From: Argentina anserina
Taxonomy: Eukaryota > Streptophyta > Magnoliopsida > Rosales > Rosaceae
Length of the DNA stretch: 64,000 nt
Assembly (NCBI RefSeq): GCF_933775445.1
Contig: NC_065878.1
Span: 23,386,395-23,450,394, forward strand
Direction of reading: 5' to 3'
Shown: piece after piece, positions 12,774-24,300 of the stretch
Layout: each line of letters opens with the position of its first letter
Numbering within the stretch: position 1 is the stretch's first letter
Position numbers and translations under genes: made by a program
Notes under the pieces: model-generated
Told to the model about the DNA's origin: nothing
Database searches by the model: none
What the model saw: the letters and a program-made list of their open reading frames with translations, nothing else

Positions 12774-13580
12774 CTGATGCAATTCAAAGGCAGTTCAGGG
12801 TGGTTAGTCTTCAAATTTGGGGTATGGTAGTTATGGCTTACATCTCTATACCCTTGTTACTTGAGTTCAACTTTTTATGGCTCAACGGTTGAATGTATGA
12901 GAAGACTTCTGTTGCGTTTGTGATCGTGTTATTTTAGCATGTAAAATGTGTAATTTGTCACATATTTGAGTCATCTCTGCAATACCACCAGGTATGTTGG
13001 CTTTCCAACTCTATCATAACACTAGGCTTACTAAATCCTCTTCTCCTTTTGGTTTGGAAGCCTTCAGCAATAGCGCCATGCATTTTCCTTCCCCTTTCTT
13101 GTGTTTAAAAGCATCACCATTTGCCACAATAGTGTCATTGATTGATCTTGAATCACGAAACTAACTTCTGATGCCATAAGAAGATATAAAGAACTTTCTT
13201 AGGGGGGGTTGAGGAAAGAAGGATGATGAAACAATGTCAACTTTCCAATCTTCTGCTTTGACAAGGTCATCTTTTCGTTTCGTCTTGCTCTCAAAATACA
13301 TGTCTGCCGATTAGAAGTGGATGCTGATGGAAATATTGAGAGCTCACATCAGAACTATCTCTGGTGTTTATCCCTGGTTGTATAGGTTATTGGATGATCC
13401 CATGGTTCGGCTTCATTGCGTGTGGCTTTGTCGGTCTAGCAAATCAAATTCAAATGAATTTTGTTTATACAGCCACGGCTAGAGCATCCAATACTTTCTC
13501 CTCTCAGAACTTCTTCCGCACTCCGCTTTGTTTCTTTCTGCCCCAACTCCATCTAGTAACTAACTTCCTCATCTTCTAAT
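12565..13580 (+). repeat. Tandem duplication, parental copy (SFT2 last exon plus 3' flank)
   Basis: This segment, including the last SFT2 intron end and exon (12695-12773), aligns collinearly with 13648-14940. Anchors are 'gacacccatct(t/g)ggaaaatttctc', 'aacatgtcycaatttctgtt', 'agttacattccttttgct' and 'catggttyggcttcattg'. Divergence is moderate with many small indels, so the duplication is not recent. Confidence 0.8.
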
Positions 13581-13647
13581 AGAGTTCAGTGTCAACTTTC
13601 AAATAAAAACTTCTAAAGATTGTAGAGTTGTGCTGTCTGGGTGGTTT

Positions 13648-14940
13648 CTAGCTTTACCAACGACACCCATCTGGGAAAATTTCTCAAGTGACCACTGCCG
13701 TCATTTGTCAACCTTGTAACATGTCTCAATTTCTGTTAATCCAACTGATTTGATATGCAACGTTGTTTCAGGTAGTCTGAGTTACATTCCTTTTGCTTGA
13801 AGAATGGTTTCAGAATTGTTGATTCGCTTTTGCGACACTGAGCTTTAGCTGTTGCAACAGAACAGTTCTGGGTGCTTTAGTCTTGAAATTTTGTGATACA
13901 GTTTACATCTCTAAAGCCATGTTAGGTGAGTTCAATATTTTTCTGGCTTACCAGCTGAATGTTTGAGTAGAGTTCTGATGTGTTTATAATTGCTATTGCG
14001 GCATTGTATAATGTGTACTTTGGGACATCTTTGATTCATCTTAGCAATGCTGCCAGGAATAGAGGAACCTAATGCCATAACACTTGGCTTACCAAATCCT
14101 CTTTGTTTTGGTTTGAAAGCCTTCATCATTAGTAGCACCATGAACTTAACTTCCCCCTTTCCTCTGTGATTTGAAGACATCATCAATTCCCACAATAGAC
14201 TTAATAGAGTTATCAACATTCAGAATCTGATGTTGCATTAAGCGACTAACTTGTGTCAGTGTAATGTATAAGTGTTAAACAGCGACAAGCGTGGCCCGTG
14301 AACCAACTGTACCGATATTGTCCCAACTTAGCCACCTCACAGGTGTTAGGTTTTAAATCACAAAAAGCCTCGGTACAATTGGTTATTATCCACCCACTTA
14401 TAAGTTTTATTTTCTTTGTCACTTCTTAGATGTGGGATCTCTCCTCTCCAACAATAAGCAATTTGTTATCAGGGGGTTTGGGGTAGATATCCAGCTCTAA
14501 ATCCAGCAAGGAAGAAGATGATATGATACAACCCCCAACTTTCTGTTTTCGAACCACGAACAAGGAAAATAATTGGACGGAGGTGACTAACTTATGCCAC
14601 ACAGCCTCATATCTTCAGAAGGCAAGGCTTTAGTCCTGGACTTGAGAGGGATGGTAACCATTGTCATTTGTCAATGTGATTTTTATATTTCATCTTGCTC
14701 TTGAAATACATGGCTGCCGTTAAGAAGTGTATAGGCTATTTTAGGAGACCTTATACAAATCCCCCCATGGTTTGGCTTCATTGTGTTTGGCTTTGCCAAC
14801 CTAGGAATTCAAAATGACGGGTTTGTTGTACACTGGTGCCAAACTACCAATTCCTCACACCTATTTCCCCATTCTGCATGGCTGCTGTGTTCCCCAACTC
14901 CATCCATTTGGTAATTAGCTTCTTCATCATCCTCTTTTCT
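13648..14940 (+). pseudogene. Decayed duplicate of the SFT2 3' exon and flank
   Basis: Second copy of the 12565-13580 segment. Its pseudo-exon (about 13774-13845) reads 'ggtagtctgagttacattcc', against 'ggtacagcctaagttacattcc' in the parent. The change removes two bases and creates a stop, and the parental CGA codon is now TGA ('gcttgaagaatgg'). Only the last exon is present; there is no upstream coding sequence, so it cannot make the protein. A TRIM solo LTR later inserted into this copy. Confidence 0.8.
14273..14453 (-). mobile_element. Solo LTR of a TRIM-type retroelement
   Basis: This 181-bp sequence is the reverse complement of the LTRs at 15961-16916. It runs TGTTAAAC...CTCCAACA on the plus strand and is flanked by a perfect 5-bp target-site duplication, ATAAG (14268-14272 and 14454-14458). 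It lies inside the decayed SFT2 duplicate and is absent at the matching place in the parental copy, so it inserted after the duplication. Confidence 0.92.
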
Positions 14941-15960
14941 TCTATATACAATAAGCTGTCCATTTATATCTAGGTATCAATCAAGTCCTTTACCGGTTTA
15001 CTTCACTTTGAAGGCCATGCAAAAACACACTTTAGCTGCTCCAGTATCATATGGAGTGAGTGCTATATGAGTATATGTAACAAAGATTATAGCTCTTAAG
15101 AGAAGGCATGGACGCCGTACCTTGTAGCTCTTAAACATCAACCTGATCAATTTCATGATTTTCATCTATTCAAAAAGCCATCCGCATGATGCACGCTCGC
15201 ACTCAAACACAACGATCTAATTTTTCCTTTGTTTCCGACCAAAGAAACTATTACATTAGCTGTTTGTTACGAGTGTTTCGGAATGTAATTTTGAAAGTTA
15301 AGGTGGGTGTTTTGGTGGCATTTTGACATGCATCGTAACACTAACAACTGAAGAATTTAAGCTAGTATCAGACTTTGATCAATACCCCTACTCCATTTTA
15401 CAAGCTGTGATATTGGAAGGGCCAAAATCATCAAAACTAGGCATTCTTTACCCGATGTGCTCATTTCATAATTCATATCCGACCTCATGGTTTCGACAAC
15501 TCACAAATCAGAAACCACGTACTAGAACTTTGAAATATGAAGCGACGTCGCGATCGTTTCACGCCGCTGTCCACAAGGGGCACCACCGCTAAACATCAAT
15601 GCCAGAAATTAGTGAAATGTACAAGACAGTAGATGAGAACTCAACATCGATCAGAAAAGCATGTGATACTTGCTGCATATACAACACAGGTAAACCAACT
15701 ACCTTAATAACAGGCTGCAGCTAGCTAGCTAGCTAACCTACTCCATGCACCTACCACCTGCAAGAATGTGTTTAACTGCCGAAAGTGACGACGACACTCA
15801 TTTTCTAAGTGATGAATCTTTTATATATGAAAATCCGAAAATTCTTACGTCCAGTGAACATTCACTTGTCATTAAAATTGATGACGTAGCATAACATGAA
15901 CCACAAATTGAGTTAAATATAAAAATATTGACTGATTCTGTTGTGTAAGTGTGTAACACT

Positions 15961-16916
15961 TGTTGGAGAGGAGAGATCCCACATCTAAGAAGTGACAAAG
16001 AAAATAAAGCTTATAAGTGGGTGGATAATAACCAATTGTACCGAGGCCTTTTGTGATTAAAACCCAACACCTGTGAGGTGGCTAAGTTGGGACAATATCG
16101 GTACAGTTGGTCCACGGGCCACGCTTGTCGTTGTTTAACATGGTATCAGAGCGGGTCCCTCTCCAGTTGCGCCTCCAATCTTTCGTGGGCATGAGTTGGG
16201 TGCCACGTTGTCATGCCATCGGAGGATTTCCGATTGGATGACCACTAAGTGTCGTTGGTTACTGGACCTTAGTTTCTTTCATCCCAGTATGTGGGATGTT
16301 AATCTGTCACGTGCAAACCTAAAAAATTAGGTTGCACGTGAGGGGGCGTGTTGGAGAGGAGAGATCTCACATCTAAGAAGTGACAAAGAAAATAAAGCTT
16401 ATAAGTGGGTGGATAATAACCAATTGTACCGAGACCTTTTGTGATTAAAACCCAACACCTGTGAGGTGGCTAAGTTGGGACAATATCGGTACAGTTGGTC
16501 CACGGGCCACGCTTGTCGTTGTTTAACATGGTATCAGAGCGGGTCCCTCTCCAGTTGCGCCTCCAATCTTTCGTGGGCATGAGTTGGGTGCCACGTTGTC
16601 ATGCCATCGGAGGATTTCCGATTGGATGACCACTAAGTGTCGTTGGTTACTGGACCTTAGTTTCTTTCATCCCAGTATGTGGGATGTTAATCTGTCACGT
16701 GCAAACCTAAAAAATTAGGTTGCACGTGAGGGGGCGTGTTGGAGAGGAGAGATCCCACATCTAAGAAGTGACAAAGAAAATAAAGCTTATAAGTGGGTGG
16801 ATAATAACCAATTGTACCGAGGCCTTTTGTGATTAAAACCCAACACCTGTGAGGTGGCTAAGTTGGGACAATATCAGTACAGTTGGTCCACGGGCCACGC
16901 TTGTCGTTGTTTAACA
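15961..16916 (+). mobile_element. Multimeric TRIM retroelement: LTR-int-LTR-int-LTR
   Basis: Three 180-bp LTRs (15961-16140, 16349-16528, 16737-16916) alternate with two 208-bp internal domains (16141-16348, 16529-16736). LTRs start TGTTGG and end TTTAACA. Each internal domain begins TGGTATCAGAGC, the primer-binding site complementary to initiator methionine tRNA, and ends in a purine stretch, GAGGGGGCG, just before the next LTR. The whole array has one perfect 5-bp TSD, ACACT (15956-15960 and 16917-16921). There is no gag or pol. The LTRs differ at only about three sites (LTR2 at two, LTR3 at one), so it is young. Confidence 0.95.
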
Positions 16917-17180
16917 ACACTCGACGTTAGCATGTATGAGGTGAACCTGCACTGGTGGATGGAAGAACCTCCGATGAAAATCATCCTTCATCTCGACAAC
17001 AATGGCAATGTTTCTTCTTTCTTGGAAATTCTGACAAAACTAGTCCATCCGATATGGACCAACCTAGGTAGGTATGTGACATCAATCAAGAATTTGCTCC
17101 TTTACTGTGTTCTGATGAGCAGATACTACGATTCCGAGAGGAGCATACTAAACCAAAGATTAAGCCAGAATGAGAAATAG

Positions 17181-17976
17181 TATTGGTTCCCGGTTTGTGA
17201 TGTATAACTTTCTATGACCAACGCGCTTCTTGTCTCGATCGATCGGTCTCTCCTGCTAACAACCAGCCAGCTCTTTCAAATCAAGGTAGCTTGTAGTAGA
17301 GCTTTGTTTAAGTTTGTTGCCTATTATATATTATGCATCAGAATTTGTTAATGATGATAATGTGAGGTCCATGCTAACAACACATGTATCATGCAAGAAC
17401 TCCAATGACCACCTTTTGTAGATTCTCTACCCTTTATTTGTGATGATAAAAGAAACATTATTCTCATTGTGAAGACAACATCTATATGATTTAGTTGTTT
17501 TGACTAAGCTATAGCTAGAAGTAAGTAGCTAGGACACTTCAAATTGAATTCCAGGGGATGCATTGGGGTAGGTTAATTAGGAGATTGGTGGGCATAGTTG
17601 AATATTCATGGTGATGATTCATGATTGAGACCTTAATTCTCTATAATTACATTGTTTAATCGTCATTAAGAAATTACAACCATTGGGGTTAGCTTCAAAA
17701 TTCCATCATACTGATAGTTTTTTTTTTCAGCCACCAACCCACTCATATGTTGTCCATCATTCCATCAACAGCTGATACGTAATTAACCAACCTACCACCA
17801 TCTTCTGATCATCCAAAAAAATGCCACTTCTGCCCTACTGGAACAACGAGCCACGATTCCTGGATTCTACTACGTACCTGCAACAACCCACTCTGAAATC
17901 TGAATTAGCTCGGCAAGTATTTGTGAACAATTTAACAATCCTGTTAGTAAAATTGGCGTTCATAGTGATGTTAGAA
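17181..17976. other. Intergenic, no gene seen
   Basis: AT-rich spacer with no ORF or repeat that I can support. Confidence 0.4.
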
Positions 17977-18301
17977 TAAAATACTGGTCACTTTTTCAAC
18001 TTTTAGTAATTCAACAGTTTAATTATTTATATTTCAATTTCAACCGATTATTTATTATATTTTTAAATTCTAAACAATTTAGTCATTATGTTAAGTCTTT
18101 ATCTAATTGCATCGTTAAATATTTTTTTACCCTATATGATGTTTATCAAATCAGCAATTTAACGGTGTAATTAAATTGAAACTTAACAGAATGACTAGAT
18201 TGTTTATAATTTAAAAATATAAAAAGTGATTTGTTGAAATTGAAACATAAATGACTACACTGTCGAATTATTAAAAGTTATGAGTTATGAGCAATATTTT
18301 A
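17977..18301. repeat. Long-TIR fold-back element (MITE-like)
   Basis: The two halves are inverted copies of each other over roughly 120 bp or more. The left arm contains 'ttcaatttcaac' and 'atatttttaaatt...aaacaat'; the right arm carries their complements in reverse order. The arms meet in a short AT-rich loop around 18110-18170. 'gaa' flanks both ends, possibly a 3-bp TSD. No coding capacity. Confidence 0.75.
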
Positions 18302-18304
18302 GAA

Positions 18305-21300
18305 GGCAAGAAGCAATTACAAGTTAATTTAGACTAGAGCACAGTGAGCTAGAGTGATTAGATCGATGGATAACACTATCTTATTCTAAATCAGTTTATA
18401 CCAGGTTAAGTTGGCTAATGTGATTGTCTCGGATTTGGTATCAGTAGGGGAACAATTTTCTTTGGTAAAGGCAAACGATCTGCACTTAAATTTTGACCGT
18501 ACCAATAAATCGAAAAAGACATACATATCAGTTATTTCGTACGTCTTGGAAAACATTGTAGAATACAACCAACTATTTGACCAGACAATAACGAAGATGC
18601 AAAACAATGAAGAAAGAAGCTAGAATGGACCCGACTAAAAGCAAAAACATGGTCCTAAATCCTAATCCTTCCTCGTTCTATTTATGTTCCGTTGGATGTT
18701 CGCGACGTCAATGACTTGTAAACAATTCCTTATAGCTATCAGCCAAAGAGAAAAGATCGAACCATGCACACAGTTTCTTTACACCTTATCAGCTTATCAA
18801 GTTGATTCTCTCTTCCACATTCGTATAGCACTAAATATAAACGTACTTTCGATAGAACGCTATAGCACGATGAAAGCTAATGAATGGATGTGTGCCTTTA
18901 TCTTTTTGGTTAAATCTGGTTTCTTGTTTACAGTTTCAAACTGTCATTTGGGTGCTGAAGCCGTTTATGTTGAAGTTAAACAGGTCGATGGCTGGCAAAT
19001 AAAAGAAGTTCACACGCATGGACCAGATTGGCTAAGGAAGTGGATAAGACATATGAAGCAACGTGATTAATTATCTTTCGATGTTAATACTTCCTTCTCT
19101 GTCATAGAAATAACTAACATGTTCCCATTAGAATTTGAGTATCGGAATCTGATATGTATATAAACTCTTAACAACTCGACCACATGTGATTCTAATCATA
19201 GTCACTTAATTAGCTCAAAATAATTTATCATCCATCATTGTTTATAGCTCAAAATGTGGCATGTATTATGAATACTAAATATGATTCCTTTCTCTTACTA
19301 AATTAGAACTAATACATACGTATGATGAATACTAAATATGATTCCCTTTTATATATACCATACAAAACCCATACATGTATTATACAATTATGCACGACTC
19401 TAAAATGCGTGACATGTCACATGTTTAGAGTAAGAAATTAGAACTAAAAGATCATTGGGAAGAAAATTTGTCTTCTCTTATTTAATAACCAACGAGAGGA
19501 GGGCTTTAACAAATCTGCTAATTGTATTCCATTGCTGGTTAGTTTCGTTGGTTAGCAACTTAGCATAACCAAAGCCTGCTTGGGCGTACCCGCTTACGTA
19601 ATCGGATCCGATACCCACAGCTACGCTCCTTAAGCGCGTGACAAACATAATCTGAGGAAGGTCAGGTACTTTAAACATAGCTTCGAGCTCACTGGTCCAC
19701 TGGACCCGTCAGACATGCCCTGATGATTGGCGGTTGTCTTCCAACCCCCATCACCGGCGCGTGGTCGGTAACAAAAAACCCTATGCGAATCTCGAAACCA
19801 CACATTATTAATCATTGACGTGTCGAACAGTGACTGGCTCTAGAAACCATTGACTCTTGGAATCTGCGAAGGAGTAATGTAGACGATTGACTCCTCAACC
19901 TACTCAAACGGCCACTCGTTATTATTTTTCTCAATCTTGACTAAATTCAATGCTTAATATAACTAAAATTCCTTAATTAACAAACCAAAACCCTAAAAAC
20001 AATTCTCAAAAAAAAAAAAACACTAAAAACAAATTTAAACCCTAACGTGGTTTTTGCGAAACCGGGTTCGACCAGTTTATATGATCCTGACTCGTAAAAC
20101 CCAGACACAGTTTGCTGCAGTCTCACACCAGGTTTCGCATGCAAAGCTGACTCTGATGATGATGATGTCTCTAGAAATTTTTATGGAGAATACCAAAACC
20201 GGATGCGACTACGTACTACTTCGATTAACCGCATCCGTGATCACTTTCTAGTTTCTACTTCTAATAATTTTTAATGGCTGATAATGGAGGTCGTTGATAA
20301 GTGTGGTGGGAGTGACATGGGTTCTGATTCAATAATAGCATTATAGAACAATAAAGAACTAGTTATCAAATCGAACAAGCAAATATATATCAAGGTCGCA
20401 AAGTCCTAATACACGAGCACGCCAACATATATATCTAGCTCTGTTCAGTGACACTATATGAGACCATGCACGATATGAGTTTGTGTGTTCAGTTTTTTGG
20501 TCCCTGGACTTAAGGCATTATGTAAATGGGGTACTTCATTTTTGTTGTTATATTGCCTCAATTATAGATATTTAAAGGAGAATATTAAAGGCAATGGACC
20601 ATTTTCCTACTGGGACAACAATGAGACTTGACGAAAACAAACACTTATGTCGACATCGACCATACATTAATGGAAAAGGAATGGTATGAATCTCCTTAAT
20701 ACCGTGAATGATGTAGTTACTGCCATACCATTATGTGCTTAATTCCTGTTTTATGACGTACACAGTATAGGAGATACTTGCGTCACTATAGCAATCATAA
20801 GGTGGTACGGTAGCTTAATATACATTGTTGATTAAATGGTGACACTTTTTTTGGGTGCATTCTTCTTTTGACCCTTTGAGCTAAACTTACGTGGATCATA
20901 ACTATCAAGCAGTTGATCAAAATGAATATTTACTCTTCACTCTTAACATTTCTAAGAAAGTTAATTATGTGGGACTTCTAAAGTATGCTACTGGATTTCC
21001 CAATTAGAAATATCATACCCGGCTGTTTATCTTTTCTCTATTTGGTAGGTATATGAACAAGTGGCTCGCAAGTTGTCGAGGAAACATACAAAGTTTGATA
21101 TCCTATTTAAAACAAGTCGGTTTTGATTCTTTCATATTTGGTCTAGGGTTTATATGGAAATGTATCACATAACTTTCAGAACATGACGTTCATATGGTCA
21201 TGTAGACCTGAAAGAGAACTTGATAATTGAGGTGTACATGCATGTATCTGTATTTATTAAGTTAGGGATGGCCATACCACTTGCATAGCAAGGGTCGGAA

Positions 21301-24300
21301 CTAGCGGACAAGCAACTCGTAACATGTTCAAGAGCTTGCTTCTTTCTTTTCTTAATCAAACTACCCCCAATGAAGAATTAGTCCAACACCATTAATTTAA
21401 CTTTCGACTCATAATCTCAGGCAAAATATGTCATTTATGGATAAACTATTGATGCTGTGCCGCATACAACTTTTGCACCACAATTAACGACTTTTTTAGT
21501 CCTAACATCCATGGTTTATTAGCTTGTGAATTATAATATTGATGCTAAGCTGTGGTTAATTGCGATTTTTAATTGAGGTAGGTATCCAACTCTTTCTTGT
21601 TCTAATTGCTCTCCTGGACCTTGAATATGATGACATGAAACATCACTTTAATTAGGGCGGAGGTTACAAAAAATGCTGAGAGAGATAGTTTCCTATTACT
21701 TGTGTTGCCCTTCAGCTAGCTGTTTGTTCATTCGTCGATGGAAGACATGCAACGAATTCCTTGCAAGATGACAGAGGCTCTTCTGGTTCGGACAAGTTCC
21801 AATTCAACCCTCGAATTGAGATCGGTTCGGATTTGCCTTCAGTAATTAATTACTAAGTTTACCAAATATATATTGTTGACTAATCCTATGTACGTTTCTT
21901 ATGCATATAGTCCTTATAGTGGGTAAGGGCACCATGCACCATGCCTGATACTGAAAGATTACTGTAATTTGTAAGGTTATTCACTTCAATGCATAGACTA
22001 TAAGTATGGTTATGGTTGGAGTGGATATGACAATTAACCAGCACCATGACCGATACTGAAATATTACTAGAGAAAAAGAAAGTTAATATGACATTTTAAT
22101 TTTCTACGTAATTAATGTTTTGGCAGGACTGATTGTTAAATAAATAATGCATGCTATTATATATACTACACTATTTTCAGTGAAGTAGTATATTGATCAC
22201 ATCACATGATTGATAAATTGGCGTTGATTAATTAAGTAGTAAGTAAACGGTGATCGAACAATGTAATATGTATTTATATAAAATAATATAGCTTTACGGG
22301 GATGAGAGTGTTTAGTTGAATTTCGTATCAAAACAAAACGGTAATCAAACTATGTAATATGAATACTAAATAATCTAGCTTTACGGGGATAAGAGAGTTT
22401 TATTTGGATTTTTAAGAAATTAAAGCAATGATTTGACTAGTATGGGATCTAATATCCATTTTATTCAAATAATTGTTTACGCAACACATGCACCTTTTGA
22501 TTTCATAGCCATGTATCATATCTATTAATTCGCCAGCCATATATTGTAGGTAAGGCATCATTGTCGGCATCATATTTTGCAATCAAAGTTTTTTATTTTT
22601 GTATATATACCACACAAAAAAAATGATGGCAGACTGACAGAGCGTAACTTATATATGTTCATATATTAAGTCCTGCAAATGTTCCTTTTTTTTTTATTGA
22701 ATTAGAAAGTTAACAATAACGTGGGAGAGTGTGAAGTTTAATTTGTTGTTTTTAGATTTTCCTAATCAGAGAAATCTGTTAGTATCAGATCCTCTTCGAG
22801 TTTCATAATGTACTTTAAAAGGAGCACCACATGCCAAACAATTTAGTATATTCTCAAAATTATGGCTTCTTACGTGCATAAATATGAGGATCTGGAATCT
22901 CTCATATAGAAATAAAGAATTAAAGAGGGATCAGATAATTGCAGTTGGAATAGAGCCTAAGAGCTGTTTATTTATAAGAATAAGTCGCAAGCATTGTAAA
23001 GATTTACCCCGTTTGTTACTAACCACACGTCATTTAACACGTGAATGTCTTTGAGATGTTGATTGCTCTGGAATTTATACCTTCAACTCCTTGAAGCAAA
23101 GTTGTTGTGCCCTGAAAAGTTTGACATGTAGCATGTATCATTAGTAATCTATTCCTCCTGTTTTGTTAAAATGGAAAAGGTATTGACATTATATATTAGT
23201 GATCGATCAAGAAGTTCCATCTGTACGTTCAAATTGACCTATGAAACTCTCTATGGATGGTGGCCAGGTTCCTTCAAGAATTAATTAAGAATATTTGAGA
23301 CAAACTTACTTACTAATCACGCAAGCTTTAATCTGATATATCTTTATTTTCCATTAAGCCCGTTGTACTTACATTCTAGCAAACTATCAATTTTTGAAGT
23401 GAATAACCTTACAAGTTACAATGAAGTAGATTATGGAACATTTTTTTGAGTGTTTTGAGATTAGTTACGATCATAGATGACTTTAATTGATTTATTGCAT
23501 ATATTTGATTATTACAGGAATTGATCGACCTAACACGTACACAATGGAATAGAACATTGTGAGACCAATCATACCATGAACCAATACTTACATAAGCAAT
23601 CAATCAAGACCAATAATTGTTAGTCGTGCTGGAAATACTGTGGATGGGACAGCGTTGAAAGTGTTGAAACCATTTAACTTTCACTATGCGAGTATAAATT
23701 TTAGCTTCTGATGTAGAATCGATCCGTCAATTACTTTTATATCCCAACCAGAAAAGCAAGAAAAGGAAAAAAAAGAGAGTAGCAGATGATCACTCTCCAT
23801 ATAGTTTTCGACTATGTTCCTACGTACTGTCGCATTACGCCAAAAAAAATGTATAAGTTACCATTGAAGTTTATGACCATAAAATGGATTGAACTCATTG
23901 AAGTAGTTTATTAATTAAGATTAATCGACGTAGGTATCGCCCGAAGTTACGAAGAATCTGAAAACATGATGTAATAATTTATACTGTATAAAAAAATGTA
24001 TGCGTACGTACTCATCTATAACCACAAACACAAACAAATTAATGAGTTCTAGCATAATGTGTTTATGAGGACCACAAATTACACATGAACTTACGCTCGG
24101 ACGATTAATTATCTTGTTGTATCATTTGATTGCATATTTTACCAACTTTAAAACAAGAAAATGGCCATGTACGTATTGCAAATAATCTAGTCACGATGCT
24201 TATCACTAGCCATAGAATACTTGCATGTACACATAGCGTACCGTCATGTACGTATTGTTTATTGAAATTTTGTTTCAATATGAGCACAAGTCCGGCGGTA

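Noticed and set aside
16854..17180. 108-codon frame starting in the third TRIM LTR
   Set aside because: Its start lies inside the young retroelement; the remainder (16922 onward) has no recognised similarity and no splice partners.
18411..18623. 70-codon frame (SLVKANDLHLNFDR...)
   Set aside because: Protein-like composition but no family recognised and no supporting exons; could be a gene fragment.
20041..20090. 'gggttcga' box-like word suggesting a tRNA
   Set aside because: No acceptor stem, D-arm or anticodon arm could be drawn around it; the same holds for a similar word near 41355.
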